From Sipunculus nudus (Eukaryota > Annelida > Sipuncula > Golfingiida > Sipunculidae): 64,000 bases of DNA. The notes under the pieces were generated by a model that worked only from the letters and a program-made list of their open reading frames with translations, did not search any database and was not told the DNA's origin. The position numbers and the translations under genes are program-made. Below, in pieces: positions 1-12,570 of this stretch (its first letter is position 1; each line of letters starts with the position of its first letter). The DNA lies in contig CM049314.1 in assembly GCA_026874595.1 (NCBI GenBank), forward strand, positions 59,189,300 through 59,253,299. Direction: 5' to 3'.

Positions 1-1330
1 GGACATCGGTATCCCGATTATGTCAGTCACCTTGCGCAAATACCAAATACAATATCCGGGGTTTTGTTTTAAAATTGTTAGGAAATTTGTCATATTTATA
101 TCCCACGGAAACAAGGTCCCTTTCTTGAACTTTGTTGACCCGTTGTAATACATTCATTTCTCGACGTAGTCCAACAATACAAGCTTGACAAACATTGTCA
201 TCTGAGGAAAGGCCGCTTCATATTTATAATTATAATGCGCTACTGGTTGTCTTGTAATTGAAGTGCCATGAGCTAGTCTCCGTGTATGTCAGTGTGCAAG
301 CCAGCTGACAGCGTCCGCATTCACTGGACTCGTGAACATTTTACGGAATAAATACGGCACCATATGAAAAATTCATCCTTGTTTTAACATGCATATTACG
401 TGCTACTGGATGGCACTTGGTTAGGCAAGTTCCCAGCATCCCTTGCGCAAGCGCTGTATACACACAGATTAACCCAGGGCACTGGGATCTTGAGTACACG
501 GGTAAGCCCTGCACGCTGTCAGCGGCATCGACAATTATATCACTGTGTACATGTTTCTAAGTGCATTGCCAAGATATTTTTGGCAAAAAATACATTAAAA
601 CTTATATTTTATATGCTTTTTCAATTCCGCAATTCCGTCCGCGGTCGCGTAAATTCACTGGCTCTACTGTCAGAAGGGCTTTCATATATTGATTCCGTTA
701 AAATCCCTGTGTCAATGCGGCAAGGGCAAACCTTTTCTTACCAATTATTTAGCTATGTGCACATGGAAATCTGATGTATAAACGATAAATTCAAACAAAA
801 ACAAAGCATTGTTATGTTCTTTATTGAGTGTATATTACCACCATACGGACACTGATATTCACGGCGTCAAGTTCGGCCGACGTAATAATTCAAATTGCCG
901 TAAATTTTCCTTGGCGGCCCTGAGGACGCTGAGAAACGTGTACCAGTGTATAAGACGGCCGCCCTTCTTTGCCAATATTTTAGGATATAATTTATCGTCC
1001 TGTACACGAGCAAATACGGTAAGTAATATATATTTCATTGCATAATACATCCACATACGTACCTGAATTCAGGTCACCCGATCAGCATGGCCACCTGCAG
1101 GGTCTGCCTTCACGGACACCGTCATTCAGTGTTATCTATGATACACTTGACCACTTATTCTGTTATGTGTAACTAATATTATTATTATATTAGATGATAA
1201 AGCTTAACGGAGATTGAATAAAAACTGGTGGTAACTTTTAACCTTGGCGGGGAGAAATGAAAGCATTACGTTGTCCTGTGTTATACTGGCTAGGGAGAAA
1301 AGTGAGGTCAGGATGACTCATCCTTTAGTT
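1..1330. other. Intergenic, no gene recognised
   Basis: The open frames here are short, overlap on both strands and resemble no family I know. No splice-bounded coding stretch was seen. The sequence ends at a G-rich segment (1360-1400) in which the short motif GGGGCGCTTATTACG occurs twice in tandem. Confidence 0.5.
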
Positions 1331-1403
1331 TCATAAAGTGATCTCCCAATTCCGGTGGGGGGGGGCGCTTATTACGGGAGGGGCGCTTATTACGTCGGAT
1401 ACG

Positions 1404-1407
<4 letters not shown>

Positions 1408-1478
<71 letters not shown>
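1408..1478. repeat. (TA)n microsatellite
   Basis: About 70 bases of pure TA dinucleotide. It directly abuts the CTAG terminus of the Helitron-like element that follows, consistent with the Helitron preference for AT target sites. Confidence 0.95.
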
Positions 1479-1479
<1 letters not shown>

Positions 1480-1606
1480 TAGCAAATACCCGTGCTACGC
1501 ACGGTTTGGGACGAATACGACAATCCGTACGGTGGTATCGGAAATCCACAGAATATCCGGAGATACGGAATATCACGCAAATTGCGTTACGCTATTTATA
1601 TATAGA
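1479..1606 (-). mobile_element. Non-autonomous mini-Helitron (128 bp)
   Basis: Read on the minus strand the element starts with TCTATATATAAATAGCG and ends in CTAG. A hairpin (CCGTGC, loop GTA, GCACGG) lies 7 bases before the CTAG. The flanking bases are A before TC and T after CTAG. TC start, subterminal hairpin, CTRR end and A/T insertion site are the standard Helitron signature. No RepHel coding is present, so it would depend on a partner. A related 5' end occurs at about 2920-2998. Confidence 0.75.
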
Positions 1607-2269
1607 TTCATTATATGTATGGTTTTGTGGATAAGTATATTTCGGAACGGCGTTCGGAACATGTATTGGACAGCGTACTGTCGAACACGGTCACCCGAAA
1701 CCAGTGTCGAACAAGCATGTGGTGGGGATCTTTGACAAATAGTCACCTACACATGTATCATGTGACTTGAGAAACTTATCAACAATTACATATACATACA
1801 AAGAAACCGTCCACGGAATAGACCTTAGAAGGAAATGCAAAAATACCAGTTTTATTTGTAACAATGATGGCTATGGCTTATACGCATTAAGTATACATAC
1901 TGAATGAAAGATTTAAAAGTCTTCAAAACAAAGAGCAATACATAAACGTTATTGCAAATCAGATGACACACGCATGTAAAACAAACAAATACCAGTATAA
2001 ACGTATTAAATATACATTTTTACAGGGGTTTTACATTTGTAACTGCAGTAATGAGAAAAAAGTCTCGATATAAAAAAAATCTTAATTCAGTATTATGGGT
2101 TTACAACTTTGGTGGTGCCACTCCACACATGTACACATCATGAATTTGATTAACATTTTCTTTACATCTGTTACATATAGTATAGGCCTACATGTGTTGG
2201 TGAATAATTTGTCAAGGATCTCAATCGCATGCAAAGCCCTGCACTTCGTGCGACCAAGTGCATGCGACT

Positions 2270-2566
2270 GTATAAGACCAAAACAAAAATAAAAGGTATG
2301 GTTCTCAGGCACCGCATCCCCCCCCCCCCGCCCGCATAAAAAAAAAATATTTTGATTTTTATCTTTCAAGAAGATCATTTTGATCAGATTTCCTTAATGA
2401 ATTTCTTTTGTGTGTTTAGCAAAAAATTCTGTTATTTTCATTTTTTCCCTGATCATATGATATTTTTATCGAAACACACAAAACAAAGGTAAAATATCGC
2501 CCGGCCTCACAGATTTTTGAAATATAAAGTGCCTAAGAACCATTCCTTTTTTCAGCCTATCCATTA
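2270..2566. mobile_element. MITE family A, copy 1
   Basis: The ends are inverted copies: AAAAGGTATGGTTCTCAGGC on the left and, in reverse complement, AAAAGGAATGGTTCTTAGGC on the right (ends near 2550). The interior is AT-rich with a poly-C run and the motif TTTTTATCGAAACA, and encodes nothing. It matches the copy at 58.1 kb in both ends and the interior. Exact outer limits are uncertain. Confidence 0.7.
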
Positions 2567-2919
2567 CGATTTCCTGTGACCCGTTAGATGTGCACTCAAG
2601 CATATCAGGTCACGAAGAGGGCTCCTGCAAAACAATTCTTTCAAAGATTCCCCTTTTGAGAAGGGATCGCCGATGAGGATTATATCGGGCCGGTCACCGC
2701 AAAATGTAAGAAAACCCCAGATAGGGCCCCCGGAGTATAAACTTGTCACGCCATCACACACTCTATGGCCTTTGTGTTACCACGCCCGAAGACACAAAGA
2801 AAAGAGGCGCCCGCGGGGGATCAAATATTAAAATTATTAATTATGCAAGCAATACGCAAAAATTGCAAATAAAATTGGGTAGAATCTCTTCGGACAATCC
2901 CGGAGCATATGTATGTAAA

Positions 2920-2998
2920 AAATCACGGCAATCCGTACGGCTGTATCAGAGGAGATACGGAAAATTACAAAAATCGCCTTACGCTATTAATATATAGA
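2920..2998 (-). mobile_element. Partial Helitron-like copy (5' end)
   Basis: It shares CAATCCGTACGG, GAGATACGG and the terminal TTACGCTATT-ATATATAGAT with the mini-Helitron at 1479-1606, in the same orientation. A hairpin with a CTAG end was not found on the other side, so this copy is truncated or diverged at its 3' end. Confidence 0.5.
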
Positions 2999-3522
2999 TT
3001 AGAGTTGTGCGATAACCATGATTATCGATTATTCGAATCGATGTTTTGAAAATCTTTGATTCACGATTATCTGTTTTAGAATCGGTCCACCAAATTTCAA
3101 AGCTTTCTGCCGGATTATCGCCCATGTTCACATGAAAATTATATTCATGGTCAGTCTCTCAGTATCTTAGTCTTGCTGTAAGAGGATCTTGAATGCAGAT
3201 TCTAGATGTATGTACACACTGATGAGGTTGATATGGGGAGGGGGCAGTCTATTTGGTCTATTAATCTATCAGGTTATCTTGTAGAGGAGAATATATTACC
3301 TGTACATTGAGGAATACTGGTACTCCCTTTTCCATCATATTTTTGAGGGCTGAATTCGGAGACCCCCACACATGTCCCCCAGGCCCCCCGGTTTTGCCAC
3401 CTATATATGTACAATATACCGATACTTTTTAACAACATAATCAATATTGAAAAATCTTCAAAAAAGTTGTGTCCTCGGCACTTGTCTGTCAAGGACCTCA
3501 TTATAAATTTAATGGTTGTTCA

Positions 3523-3606
<84 letters not shown>
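3523..3606. repeat. (TA)n microsatellite, interrupted
   Basis: Two TA blocks separated by TTTT. The tract lies just outside the left arm of the inverted-arm structure that begins at 3677. Confidence 0.95.
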
Positions 3607-3608
<2 letters not shown>

Positions 3609-3949
3609 TCACTTGTTCTTAGAATAATTTAACTGTTGTTTTACTCATTTTTTCCAGGTTTCCGTTTTATGCATGGCAGTGGAACACCTGGAAGTGTGAA
3701 AAATAACATGATTGGTATCCTCACCTCACCAGGGACATTTTTAGCCAATTTTAAGTGTATATCATTAAAAAAGGTCTATTATACTGTTACATGTTGAAAG
3801 GTATAAGTTTTTTCTTTCCCTTCTGACATTGGTGTAAAAGAGAATGCCGTTGGTGGACACAAATCAAGAAAATACAAAAAAAAAAAAAAAATTGAGAAAG
3901 TGAATGTGATGTGAAAGACTATTTTTTTGAATGGGTGTGCTCTAGGACA

Positions 3950-4225
3950 GCACTGCTCAAGGCGAGCACACACGTCTGCTCTTGAAGAGCACAGATCTGC
4001 TGTTGGAGAGCACACAGCACTGCTCCAAGAGAGCACTGCTGCAGGAGAGCACACAGTGTTCTCTAGAAGAGCACACAGCACGGCTCCAAGAGAGCACTGC
4101 TGCAGAAGAGCATACTGGTCTGCTGCCAGGAGAGCACTGCTCTTGGAGAGCACACAGCACTGCTCTAGGGGAGCACAGGTCTGCTCCAGGAGAGCATACT
4201 GCTCAGGTTCTGCTAAAGAACTGCT
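3950..4225. repeat. GAGCAC/GTGCTC minisatellite
   Basis: Irregular tandem repetition of about 20-25 bases built on GAGCACACAGCACTGCTCC, with many internal GAGC/GCTC mirror pairs. All six frames stay open in parts, giving low-complexity Cys/Ala/Leu/Ser open frames that are not genes. The same motif array appears inverted at 8850-9040. Confidence 0.85.
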
Positions 4226-4520
4226 GAAAACCTGCTTCTAATATGCAAATAGGCCTGCTCCATTGGAGCACTAATTTAAATAATTGGAACCGCTCATTTT
4301 GTGCTGCATCACTGCTCCAAATCTGCTGCGCAATACAGGATTATACATGGTCAGTTGGGAAGCAGACTTTTAGCATATAATCCATAGGCCTTCGAGCACA
4401 TATACAGCATATGCTGTAATATACTGAATAACTGTTGCAGATCTGCTCGAAACACTGCTCTGGCTATCTGCTGCAAATCTGCTTCATATGTGCTGCAATA
4501 CTGCTGAATTTTGGTAGAAG

Positions 4521-7500
4521 TATTGATCATGGGTTGTTTCATCATTTTCCGCAGACTTGTGGCTTTTTTCTTTACTTTTGAAACCTTTAAAGATGCAGTC
4601 GTCTGTTAACAGGGCACAAATCATAAACAGTGTTGCTAGAATCTTTTTACTTGACATCCAGGGAGGTCCATGAAAAGTCTTCTTGGAAACCAGAAATAAG
4701 GTCTCTGTTACCCGTATTCTCCAAGTTAGGGGGCTTATAACCACCCCTCTGAATAATTGAAAATTTTCATAAAATCATAACTATTGGACCTAGAATCTTT
4801 CTAATTATCATCCTGAGAGTTCCTCAACAGTTCTCCTCACAAACCTGAATCAGCTTACTGTGACTTGAATTTTCTGCAGTACAGTCCATATTTTAGCACC
4901 CAAAATAATGCCAAATACACACAAATTGCCAGATTCCTCAAGAATAGCTGGATGGATTGTCGTCAAATTTGGTGTGCTAATGGGACTTGATTAACCTAAT
5001 ATGCTGAGCTTATATGCATGAACTATGATGCCATCTACATTATCTTAATAAGTCGCCGGTGCAGTTACATATTGTCAACATGTCAGTCGGCTAAGCGTCA
5101 TGACACATGGGTCACTTGTTACGTTATTAAGATCTACGTTTGTCTATTTGCCATATCAAGAGATCTCATCTTGCTCAATCGCGTGAACTCCAAGACAAGA
5201 AGGAAAAAAATATGAAAGAAGGAACACATAGAAAACAATTTTTTTTCAAGCTACCTAACCGTGTTTTCTTTTTTAGATTTTTAGATTTGCGAAGTTGCGC
5301 GGCGAAGATTTGAACCTTTGATCGGATGCAAGCTTATTTCCATTTAAGTTCATGAGTAAGCAACCTTTTTTATAACTAAATATTGGCAATTACAGTAATA
5401 TTTTAATAAGAAAGCATATATTGCATGTTCATTAAACACATCTGGTATGTGAACAGGTCCATTTCATTTATCTACAATACCACACATTTACTTGTGCATT
5501 CGATCATATCTTGGTTAAGAATTACCTGAAGCAGCAAGCAGTCGAAACATGCTGAGCTGGAAAGATATGAGTGATCCCGTGTGGATATATTCAGCCTTTC
5601 ATGTAGAGCGGCCGATAACGCTCCAGATCTTATTACCCATATCCTGTTTTATAATACGTTGTTTATACCAAGATATTATCGCAGATATAGTCTGATGTTA
5701 TGCAGGGGTGTGTCATTTCGGACAACAAACTGTTTTGCAGCCGTTACTTTTTTTAAATTCTCCCTAGATTACAAATATATGCCTTTATAGAAGTCTGCAT
5801 GTAGTTTATCAGGGAACCTATAATATACACGTGTTTTCAAAATAAAACATACACCTGTGACTGTTAACTTATGTAGCATGGTGTAGAGGTTCACGACATT
5901 TAGAGATTTAATGACAAGTAGGTTAAAAATATAGTTTTTTTATTTATTATTAATTAAATGATTGCTATTACCTATATGTTGTTTGGGGACATACTGGATT
6001 TATTATTACAACTACATGATGCATACAGTGAGACATATATAACACCTCTAGCTAAAATTGATAATAGTATATTTGTACACTTCGCTGGTTCCTATAAGAG
6101 TGTACAAATACACAGAGGGTTGGGGATCTGTCATGGCCAAGTGGACTAAGGCAGCCGCACCGGAAATCGGAAGATCGTGGGTTCGAATCCCACTTGCAGT
6201 GAACCACTTTCTGTGTAGTCCCTTTCCATCTATATATATATATATATTGATTCAAAAATAGGCATAGCAACATAGTAATACACACGAAATTGTACCGCCG
6301 ATACATACTATCACATTTTGTTATGCTTCTAAAGATGTAGATTTTATAAAAAAATATTAACATAAGCATTATCCCCGTCAAATGGTACCGTCGGCAAAAT
6401 TTCTAGGTCTGGAGCATTGCTTAGTAGGCATTATTTTAGTTTAGCTGTGTGACTACAAATTGACACGTGCATCCATTTATAACTTGATTAAAATTTACCT
6501 GAAACAGCAAGAAGTTGAAACATGATTGCAAACTTTCGGCTGAGCTGGAAAGCTATGAGCAGTCTGATTGCGTTTGATTACAGTCATAGGCAATGTGTCA
6601 TATAAAACGGGCGATAACGCTGCACATGTTATTCTCACATCCTGTTGTATAATATGTTTTTTAATCAAGATACCTCTTGACTAGTATACCAAGTTATGAT
6701 CATATCAAAACGTGTCTAGTCATCCAAGGGTGTGTCAACATTTTGAACCGGCTTTGCACCTGTTACTTTTCAAAAAGTCAGCTTCTCTTCATGACGTTAT
6801 GGTAGTCTGTATATAGGTTTTCAGGAAAATTTATCAGATAATTTACTCAGGTATTAAAAATAAAACACGCACCCGTTACTGCGCACTAATTTCCACGATA
6901 CAGAGTTTCAAGAAAAAAGGGAGAATGGCAAGAAGAATAAATGTTTAAAATTAAAAAATTATTAAATTATTGTTGTCAGAACCTTAATTTGTTTCAAGAA
7001 ATACTGGATATATTGTTACAAGTATAAATAACAGTGCTTACACTGACACGTATCACCTGTTGCCAAGTTGATTTATATTTATTTGTTGAAATATATCAAC
7101 AATTCTAAACAGGTCCACCATTTTAGTGCCAGGCGGGTTTTACTTTGGCGAGTTCACAATTGGTGCTGCGTTAGGCCTTTCCTTCAAATCCCTCAGTTTT
7201 ATGAAAAAGTCTCCCCTTAGGACACATTACATAGTTCCCCACAACCTAAACATCTGAGGAACTTAATCTGCATCCGGAAAATGATAAACATCGTTTTATC
7301 AGTCATTTATTAGTGGTAGAAAACATAAATATATCCATTAAAAGCACGTTAAAATATAACATTGGTTCAGCTGTTTTATTTACGGAGACATATATAGCCA
7401 TTTAACCTTGAATATAAAATCAAATATAAGCTTTCGCATTCCTGTGCAATGATCAATGCAATATATTTACTCGAACCTGACGATGGAAACGTGACCCACT

Positions 7501-8289
7501 GGCTAATGCGTCAGGCTTATACAAACGTTATTGTTTGATGGCCGTCATGGGATACATCAGACTTCGATGACTATTTCTCTATTTTACCTAAAATACCGAA
7601 GAAAATATTTCATTTTTTTTTAATCAACTTTGATCTCAAAATCACTTTATAAAGAAAATAAAGTAGGTTTATTATAATGCGTTTATGAATGAATCCGGGC
7701 ATATTAAACCCTATCTGTAGATCTGTCTTGTTTAAGAAGCATTGTCGTTACACAAAACCAGGGCGGCAGTCCATCATTCCGTTTTTCATTACCACAGGAG
7801 TCAGGCTCTCTACCTTTGGAGAAGCATTTCCTCTTACAGTTATGGCCATACAAATGACCAATGATCACAGAAACTTGAATACATCCCGTAGAACTGATAT
7901 ACTGACAATTTTGGTAATCTACGTTATTTCAAGAATATTTATCAGTGTGTGACATTTATGGCGTGTTTATGAGCATTTATGGAATTCATCTGTCAAGGAC
8001 AAGACAATTACTGATCGCATTTTTTCTTATGATGATTCAAACAGAAAATCAAACAAGCCTCCTTCTTTCATCCAAGTAATCTTGCTGGATTATATTTAAA
8101 TGACCTAAGTGAGTGTCAATATATGATCATTGTTGCATATACACCTTCACCATTTCTCCAAAAGCTGTTATAAATTATGAATATCACAGATCAAGACAAA
8201 TACGTGCATGAATTTCTATTATATTTTTAATAACTATGCCGCGTCACCGATATTACAACACACAGTAGAACCAAACCCTCTACCCAAAT
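4521..8289. other. Interior of inverted-arm structure; diverged ~0.6-kb duplication
   Basis: No coding gene was recognised. Two diverged copies of a block of about 600 bases lie about 1 kb apart (roughly 5500-6060 and 6490-7080). They share CAGCAAG, GAGCTGGAAAG, GATAACGCT, ATCCTGTT, GGGTGTGTCA and AAAATAAAACA in the same order. A tRNA-like sequence lies between them. Confidence 0.6.
6122..6205 (+). repeat. tRNA-like sequence (SINE head or tRNA pseudogene)
   Basis: A box A-like TGGCCAAGTGG is followed by a box B GGTTCGAATCC inside a good T arm (GTGGG/CCCAC). The overall look is leucine-tRNA-like. The acceptor arms pair poorly and a TA microsatellite follows, so this is more likely a SINE head or decayed tRNA than a working gene. 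Confidence 0.55.
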
Positions 8290-8519
8290 AAAGCAGTTTT
8301 GCTGCATATTCTAAAGCAGTTTTTCAGCAGATGGCCAGGGCAGTGTTTCCAGAAGATCTGCAGCATGTATTCGGCACAGTTACAGCATATGTTGTATATG
8401 TGTTCTCAAACTTTATATGCTGAAAGTCTGCTCCACACTTACCATGTATATAACTCTGTATAGCGCAGCAGAGTTTGAGCATCGGTTTCAGCACAATTTG
8501 AGCGGTTCCAATTATTGTC

Positions 8520-8865
8520 CCCTAGCCACGAAGTTGCGAAGGGGAATTAGTAACGCCTCCGTTCGTGCGTCCGTCTATCCGTCCGTCCGTCTGTCCGTCC
8601 GGAATTGGCTTGTGGATCGATTTCAAGCCAAACCGTTTAACCAAAACCTTTCATCTTGCACATGTGGCTCATCCACCCATAGATAAAGAGACCTATCGAT
8701 TTTGAGGTCACAGGGTCAAAGGTCACGGCCACAGAGCGCACTTCTGGAAAAACTTCTAGACCAAATTTATGCCAAACCGTTTGACCAAAATCCTTTATCT
8801 TGCAAGTATGGCTCACCCACCCATGAATAAAGAATCCTATCGAACCCCAGCAGAACCTGAGCAGT
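8520..8865. repeat. Tandem-dimer repeat with CCGTCCGTCC tract
   Basis: Begins near CCTAGCCACGAAG, runs through a CCGTCCGTCTGTCCGTCC tract, then carries two units of about 125 bases, each with GCCAAACCGTTT-ACCAAAA and TCTTGCA-TATGGCTCA. It includes GGTCACAGGGTCAAAGGTCA. It interrupts the right arm of the 3.7-9.3 kb structure and therefore inserted later. The style matches the larger array at 35.7-38.6 kb. Confidence 0.65.
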
Positions 8866-9040
8866 ATGTTCCCTTGGAGCAGACATATGTGCTCTGCTGG
8901 AGCAGTGCTCTCCTGGAACAGTGCTGTCCTGGAGCAATCGTCTGTGTTATTCTGGAGCAGTGCTCCCCTGGAAAAGACCTTTGTGCTCCAGTGGAGCAGT
9001 ACTGTCCTCGAGCAGACATGTGTATAGATGTTCACGTCAC
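8850..9040. repeat. GTGCTC/GAGCAG minisatellite, inverted copy
   Basis: Tandem CTGGAGCAGTGCTCTCCTGG-type units, the reverse-complement partner of the array at 3950-4225. Open frames through it are low-complexity and not genes. Confidence 0.85.
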
Positions 9041-9269
9041 TTTGCGATCCCCATCTTCTTATAAGGATATTTTGTATTAGGGCCCACTCAGCAGCATTCT
9101 CTTTTACACCAATTTCAGAGGAAATGAAAAACACATACCTTCAATGTGTATAACAGAATTTTATTAATTATATACAGTCAATATAAGCTTATTATTTTTC
9201 TTGCCCCGGTTATGTGAAGGTCCACATCATGACATTTTTTCATTCTCCCAACCAGGTGTTCCACTGACA

Positions 9270-10387
9270 TGAACAAGACGAAAGCCTAACAAAAATGATT
9301 AAAACAGTAGTTCAAACTGTCAGTCTGCAACCATGACAGTCAATTGCCATGCACATAGTAGTCAGGAGGCCAAGCTCTGTACTGTGCAAAAATAGGGTTG
9401 TACCTTACAGCCTCAAATATAAAATTTTACACCCCTTCCATGTTTATATGATCCACCCTAGAGGTTGGTAAATAATGTTGGCAGTCTCAATACTCTTGCA
9501 AAAGTACTTTTAGTATTGCTTTTGTTTCAGAAGGTTAAGTTATTTTTTTGACTTTATTGCTACCTGGTTCTGATTCATTTTTAATTCACAGCTGCTACTT
9601 GCTTGTATATATTTTCACATATATGGTACCATTGATTAGCTAAGAACTAAGGCTTTGACATATAGTAAGAGTATTTATGACAATGCTTATATGTCGGCGA
9701 TTGTGAGACCTATAACTTACCCTCACCCCTCACATTTTTTTCAATATTCTAGAACTTTTCTCTGTGTACGAACATTTGTTTCGGCTAAGGATTAATTTAA
9801 GATTATTATACAATTGCCATGGGATTTTCGATCACATGCATGTCTGTTCTTACTGAAATCTTCATGTTTTTTCAATTTTGCTTCAAATAACGAAAATTGT
9901 TTGTACGATTGTAATTTTCAGCACATCAGCGCCTTTGCTGGTTATATTCAAGATAACCTCTACAGAAACACAGATACAGAATGCACAGATACAGAAAATG
10001 TGGTTTTAATTCTCTCGACGGTCTCAGGCAACACATGTATGCATTGACAAAGCCAAACCTCAGAGCACTGCCTCTCAAAGAGGATGCGTTCAGATTTCAT
10101 GTTCTCATGTACTATATATCTATAGCACTTTACAAAGGGGCACAAGTCCCCCAGATCTGCCACCGCCAACAGAGTTTGGCCGAACCATAGATAAAGGAAA
10201 ACCTCTACCAGTAATGATGTCCAAACCAGCAAAGCGAAACATTATCAAAACTGTGTCCTGTAAATATAGGACATCAAAATGCTTAAAAGGATGTTCCTGC
10301 ATTTGTGATACGGAAACTGTACACTATACAATTATTTTATATTTCTCATTCAACACACACTGTTTTCCTCTCCTCATAAATATGTGA

Positions 10388-10438
<51 letters not shown>

Positions 10439-12150
10439 GTGGCATAATCTACAAACTTTAGCATGCAGTATCTCAGTTTTAAGAAATTATGATTTTTGTC
10501 CTCATATTGAACTAGGATGTTTAAAGTTAATCCAAGCACTACTGTTTGGAAAATGGTTTTTGTGCGAATCCTAATTCAAAGTGGTCTAGTTATACTGAAA
10601 TGCGTCTGAATGAAATTTTCTAATTCAGTTTTGTGGTCTGATGCTAAATATAAAAGACCACGAATAACTGTAGAATGGTTTTACTGATATATTTATAATT
10701 TTCAAAATTTCTTAATATTAAATATTATTTTTCCGTTTAATGGTTGTCATCAATATGTTAAGTCAATTCAAGGTCAATTCGTGCTACCCATATAAGGAAT
10801 TTATTTATTAAGAAATGTAAAAAATGAATATGCTTATAAACCAAAGTGGACCATCCAAATCGAAATTTTACAACTCTTGGTAAATATTGTAAAGAAAGGA
10901 TCGCCTTGAATTTATTCAAACTTCATTTTTATGATCCATTGCAAAATATTGAAAAGCTGAAGGTAAACTCTGAAGAAATTTTTGCCAAACTCAATTAAAA
11001 TAACTTAAAAAGTAGTACAAATATACAAAAACACAAGCCTAAAGAATCATGTCCCTCAATTGATCAGCAGAAACTGATCATATAAATCAAAACCCCTCTG
11101 AGAGAGGGACAAAAATGATGATGATGTGCAGAACGAAAGAATTATGTTAAAGGAAACTTAAAAGATATTTCGAAAAATTACAGAGATGCTATTAATAGTT
11201 CAGGACATTGTTAAAGATATGATCCAATTGACATTCGTCATTGCATGGTGTAAAAGATGTGTATAAAGGTGTTGATGATATATTATATTTATCACTCTCC
11301 AAACTAGCTTTTTGCCTGGCACAATTTGTTATTTGTTGTTATTTAATGAGGGTTTGTATCCAAATCATGATAATAATGAATAAAAATTCCAGGTTAAGCT
11401 ACAGACCTACTGCCAAAGATGAATCTATCCAAGATCAAGGTTTATTTTGTACTAAATATGATGATGCAATATTATTCTGAAAGCAGGATTGTAAATTTAT
11501 GACATGAATACTTGTTTAAATGCGGTCCATTATTTCTTATATAGAAAGCAAGGCAAAGTATTTTATAAACAGCCCTGGGTAGAAAGAAAGGCGTGACTTC
11601 CAACGTGTTTCTTATCATGTTTCTATACCTTGAACCCATAGATTATTAATTCCTGTGGCCTGTGTTCTTTCAAGAAGACTCAATTAACATCTGGTTGGAG
11701 GTTTGACAAGAATATTCTTGGTCTGGTAGATACGATTTGTGCCCTGCCGATAATTTGTATTTATACACTAATAAATGATACCACACTTCGGTATTCATGT
11801 GACTCGCTCCTGCGAACGAGGAGGTTATGTTTTCAGCTCGGTATGATTATTGCTTGCTAGAATATTGGAATCGGCCGGCCTATGGTTCAATTGACTCAAT
11901 TACGTATGTACGTCTCTATCTTTTTTGTCTGTTTGCTTGTCTGTACACACTCTACATATCACACGTTTGATATTAATCAAATGTAAATATCAGTTAGCCC
12001 TCGAAACCGATTATTTTCAAGCAGGTTCATCTGGGATGTATATCACTAAAAATTCGCACTGGGTTAGCGCTGGGCTTCTGATCGTCTAATTAGTAGCTTC
12101 ATCATCATTCATGCATAAAACAGACTGAACTGATTTTTACGAAATTTTGT
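9270..12150. other. Intergenic, no gene recognised
   Basis: AT-rich sequence with only short, unsupported open frames. It contains a (TG)n tract at 10399-10431 preceded by a short TA run. Nothing else was recognised. Confidence 0.5.
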
Positions 12151-12153
12151 GGA

Positions 12154-12570
12154 GTGCCAGGCATGAAATATAAAAAAAAAATCATTGAATATTGCTACAA
12201 AAAGCGCATTACGGATCCAGTGGGTTGTTTTGCATTGGAAGAGGTTTTATGCACTAATTTGTGGATTTATGGAGAACTGTCAATCCATATACTGAAACTT
12301 TGCACTCAGTGGAAACAACAGTCCGTAAATGACTTAGCAGACAAACTCAAAACACTGGTGCAGGCGCAGTATAAGAACACGGAGCGATGCCTTCTCGGCA
12401 TAGGGGACTTTGCGTTGAACTCTACATTAAATCGGTTTCGCAGGACAGCTGAAGCATGCAGACACATGGACTCGGTAAAACAAGAGCGCCAAAGGGTACG
12501 TTTTTACCAAGCCTGGTGCCTTTTAATGACAAAATGTTATTTTCCAAAGAAAAAACGGTCGGTTTTATAG
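12154..12570 (+). CDS. Hypothetical ORF, 138 codons, unrecognised
   Basis: An ATG-started frame of 138 codons, Lys/Arg-rich and mildly amphipathic, with scattered Cys. No domain was recognised. It may be an exon or decayed coding remnant: the composition is more protein-like than neighbouring random frames (few low-complexity runs, balanced residues such as in ITDPVGCFALEEVL). No signal peptide or membrane segment is obvious. There are no supporting neighbours, and the sequence turns into AT-rich repeats about 90 bases downstream. It could be chance. Confidence 0.25.
   Translation: MPGMKYKKKIIEYCYKKRITDPVGCFALEEVLCTNLWIYGELSIHILKLCTQWKQQSVNDLADKLKTLVQAQYKNTERCLLGIGDFALNSTLNRFRRTAEACRHMDSVKQERQRVRFYQAWCLLMTKCYFPKKKRSVL

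Larger units (their letters stand above)
3677..9266. mobile_element. 5.6-kb structure with long inverted arms (foldback-like)
   Basis: Both outer ends read CAGTGGAACACCTGG inward. Moving inward on each side the same blocks follow in mirror order: a segment containing CATTCTCTTTTACACCAAT, an array of GAGCAC/GTGCTC motifs, then a block ending beside GAGCGGTTCCAATTATT. Left arm is about 3677-4520, right arm about 8290-9266; the right arm is interrupted by an unrelated repeat at 8520-8865. No transposase was recognised inside. It is either one large element with ~0.75-kb terminal inverted repeats or two independent insertions of the same repeat in opposite orientation. No clear target duplication is visible. 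Confidence 0.6.

Noticed and set aside
1331-1735. Tyr/Ile repeat frames
   Set aside because: Translations of (TA)n; the same applies to frames at 3407, 12636, 26893 and 44574.
3779-4241. Overlapping open frames of 67-124 codons rich in Cys, Ala, Leu and Ser on both strands
   Set aside because: They come from the GAGCAC minisatellite, which is open in several frames at once; the peptides are periodic and low-complexity.
6122-6205. A functional leucine tRNA gene
   Set aside because: Box A and box B are good but the acceptor arms pair poorly, so a SINE head or pseudogene is more likely.
6052-6261. Frames through the tRNA-like sequence
   Set aside because: Peptides such as SNPRSSDFRCGCL are the usual by-product of translating tRNA-derived sequence.
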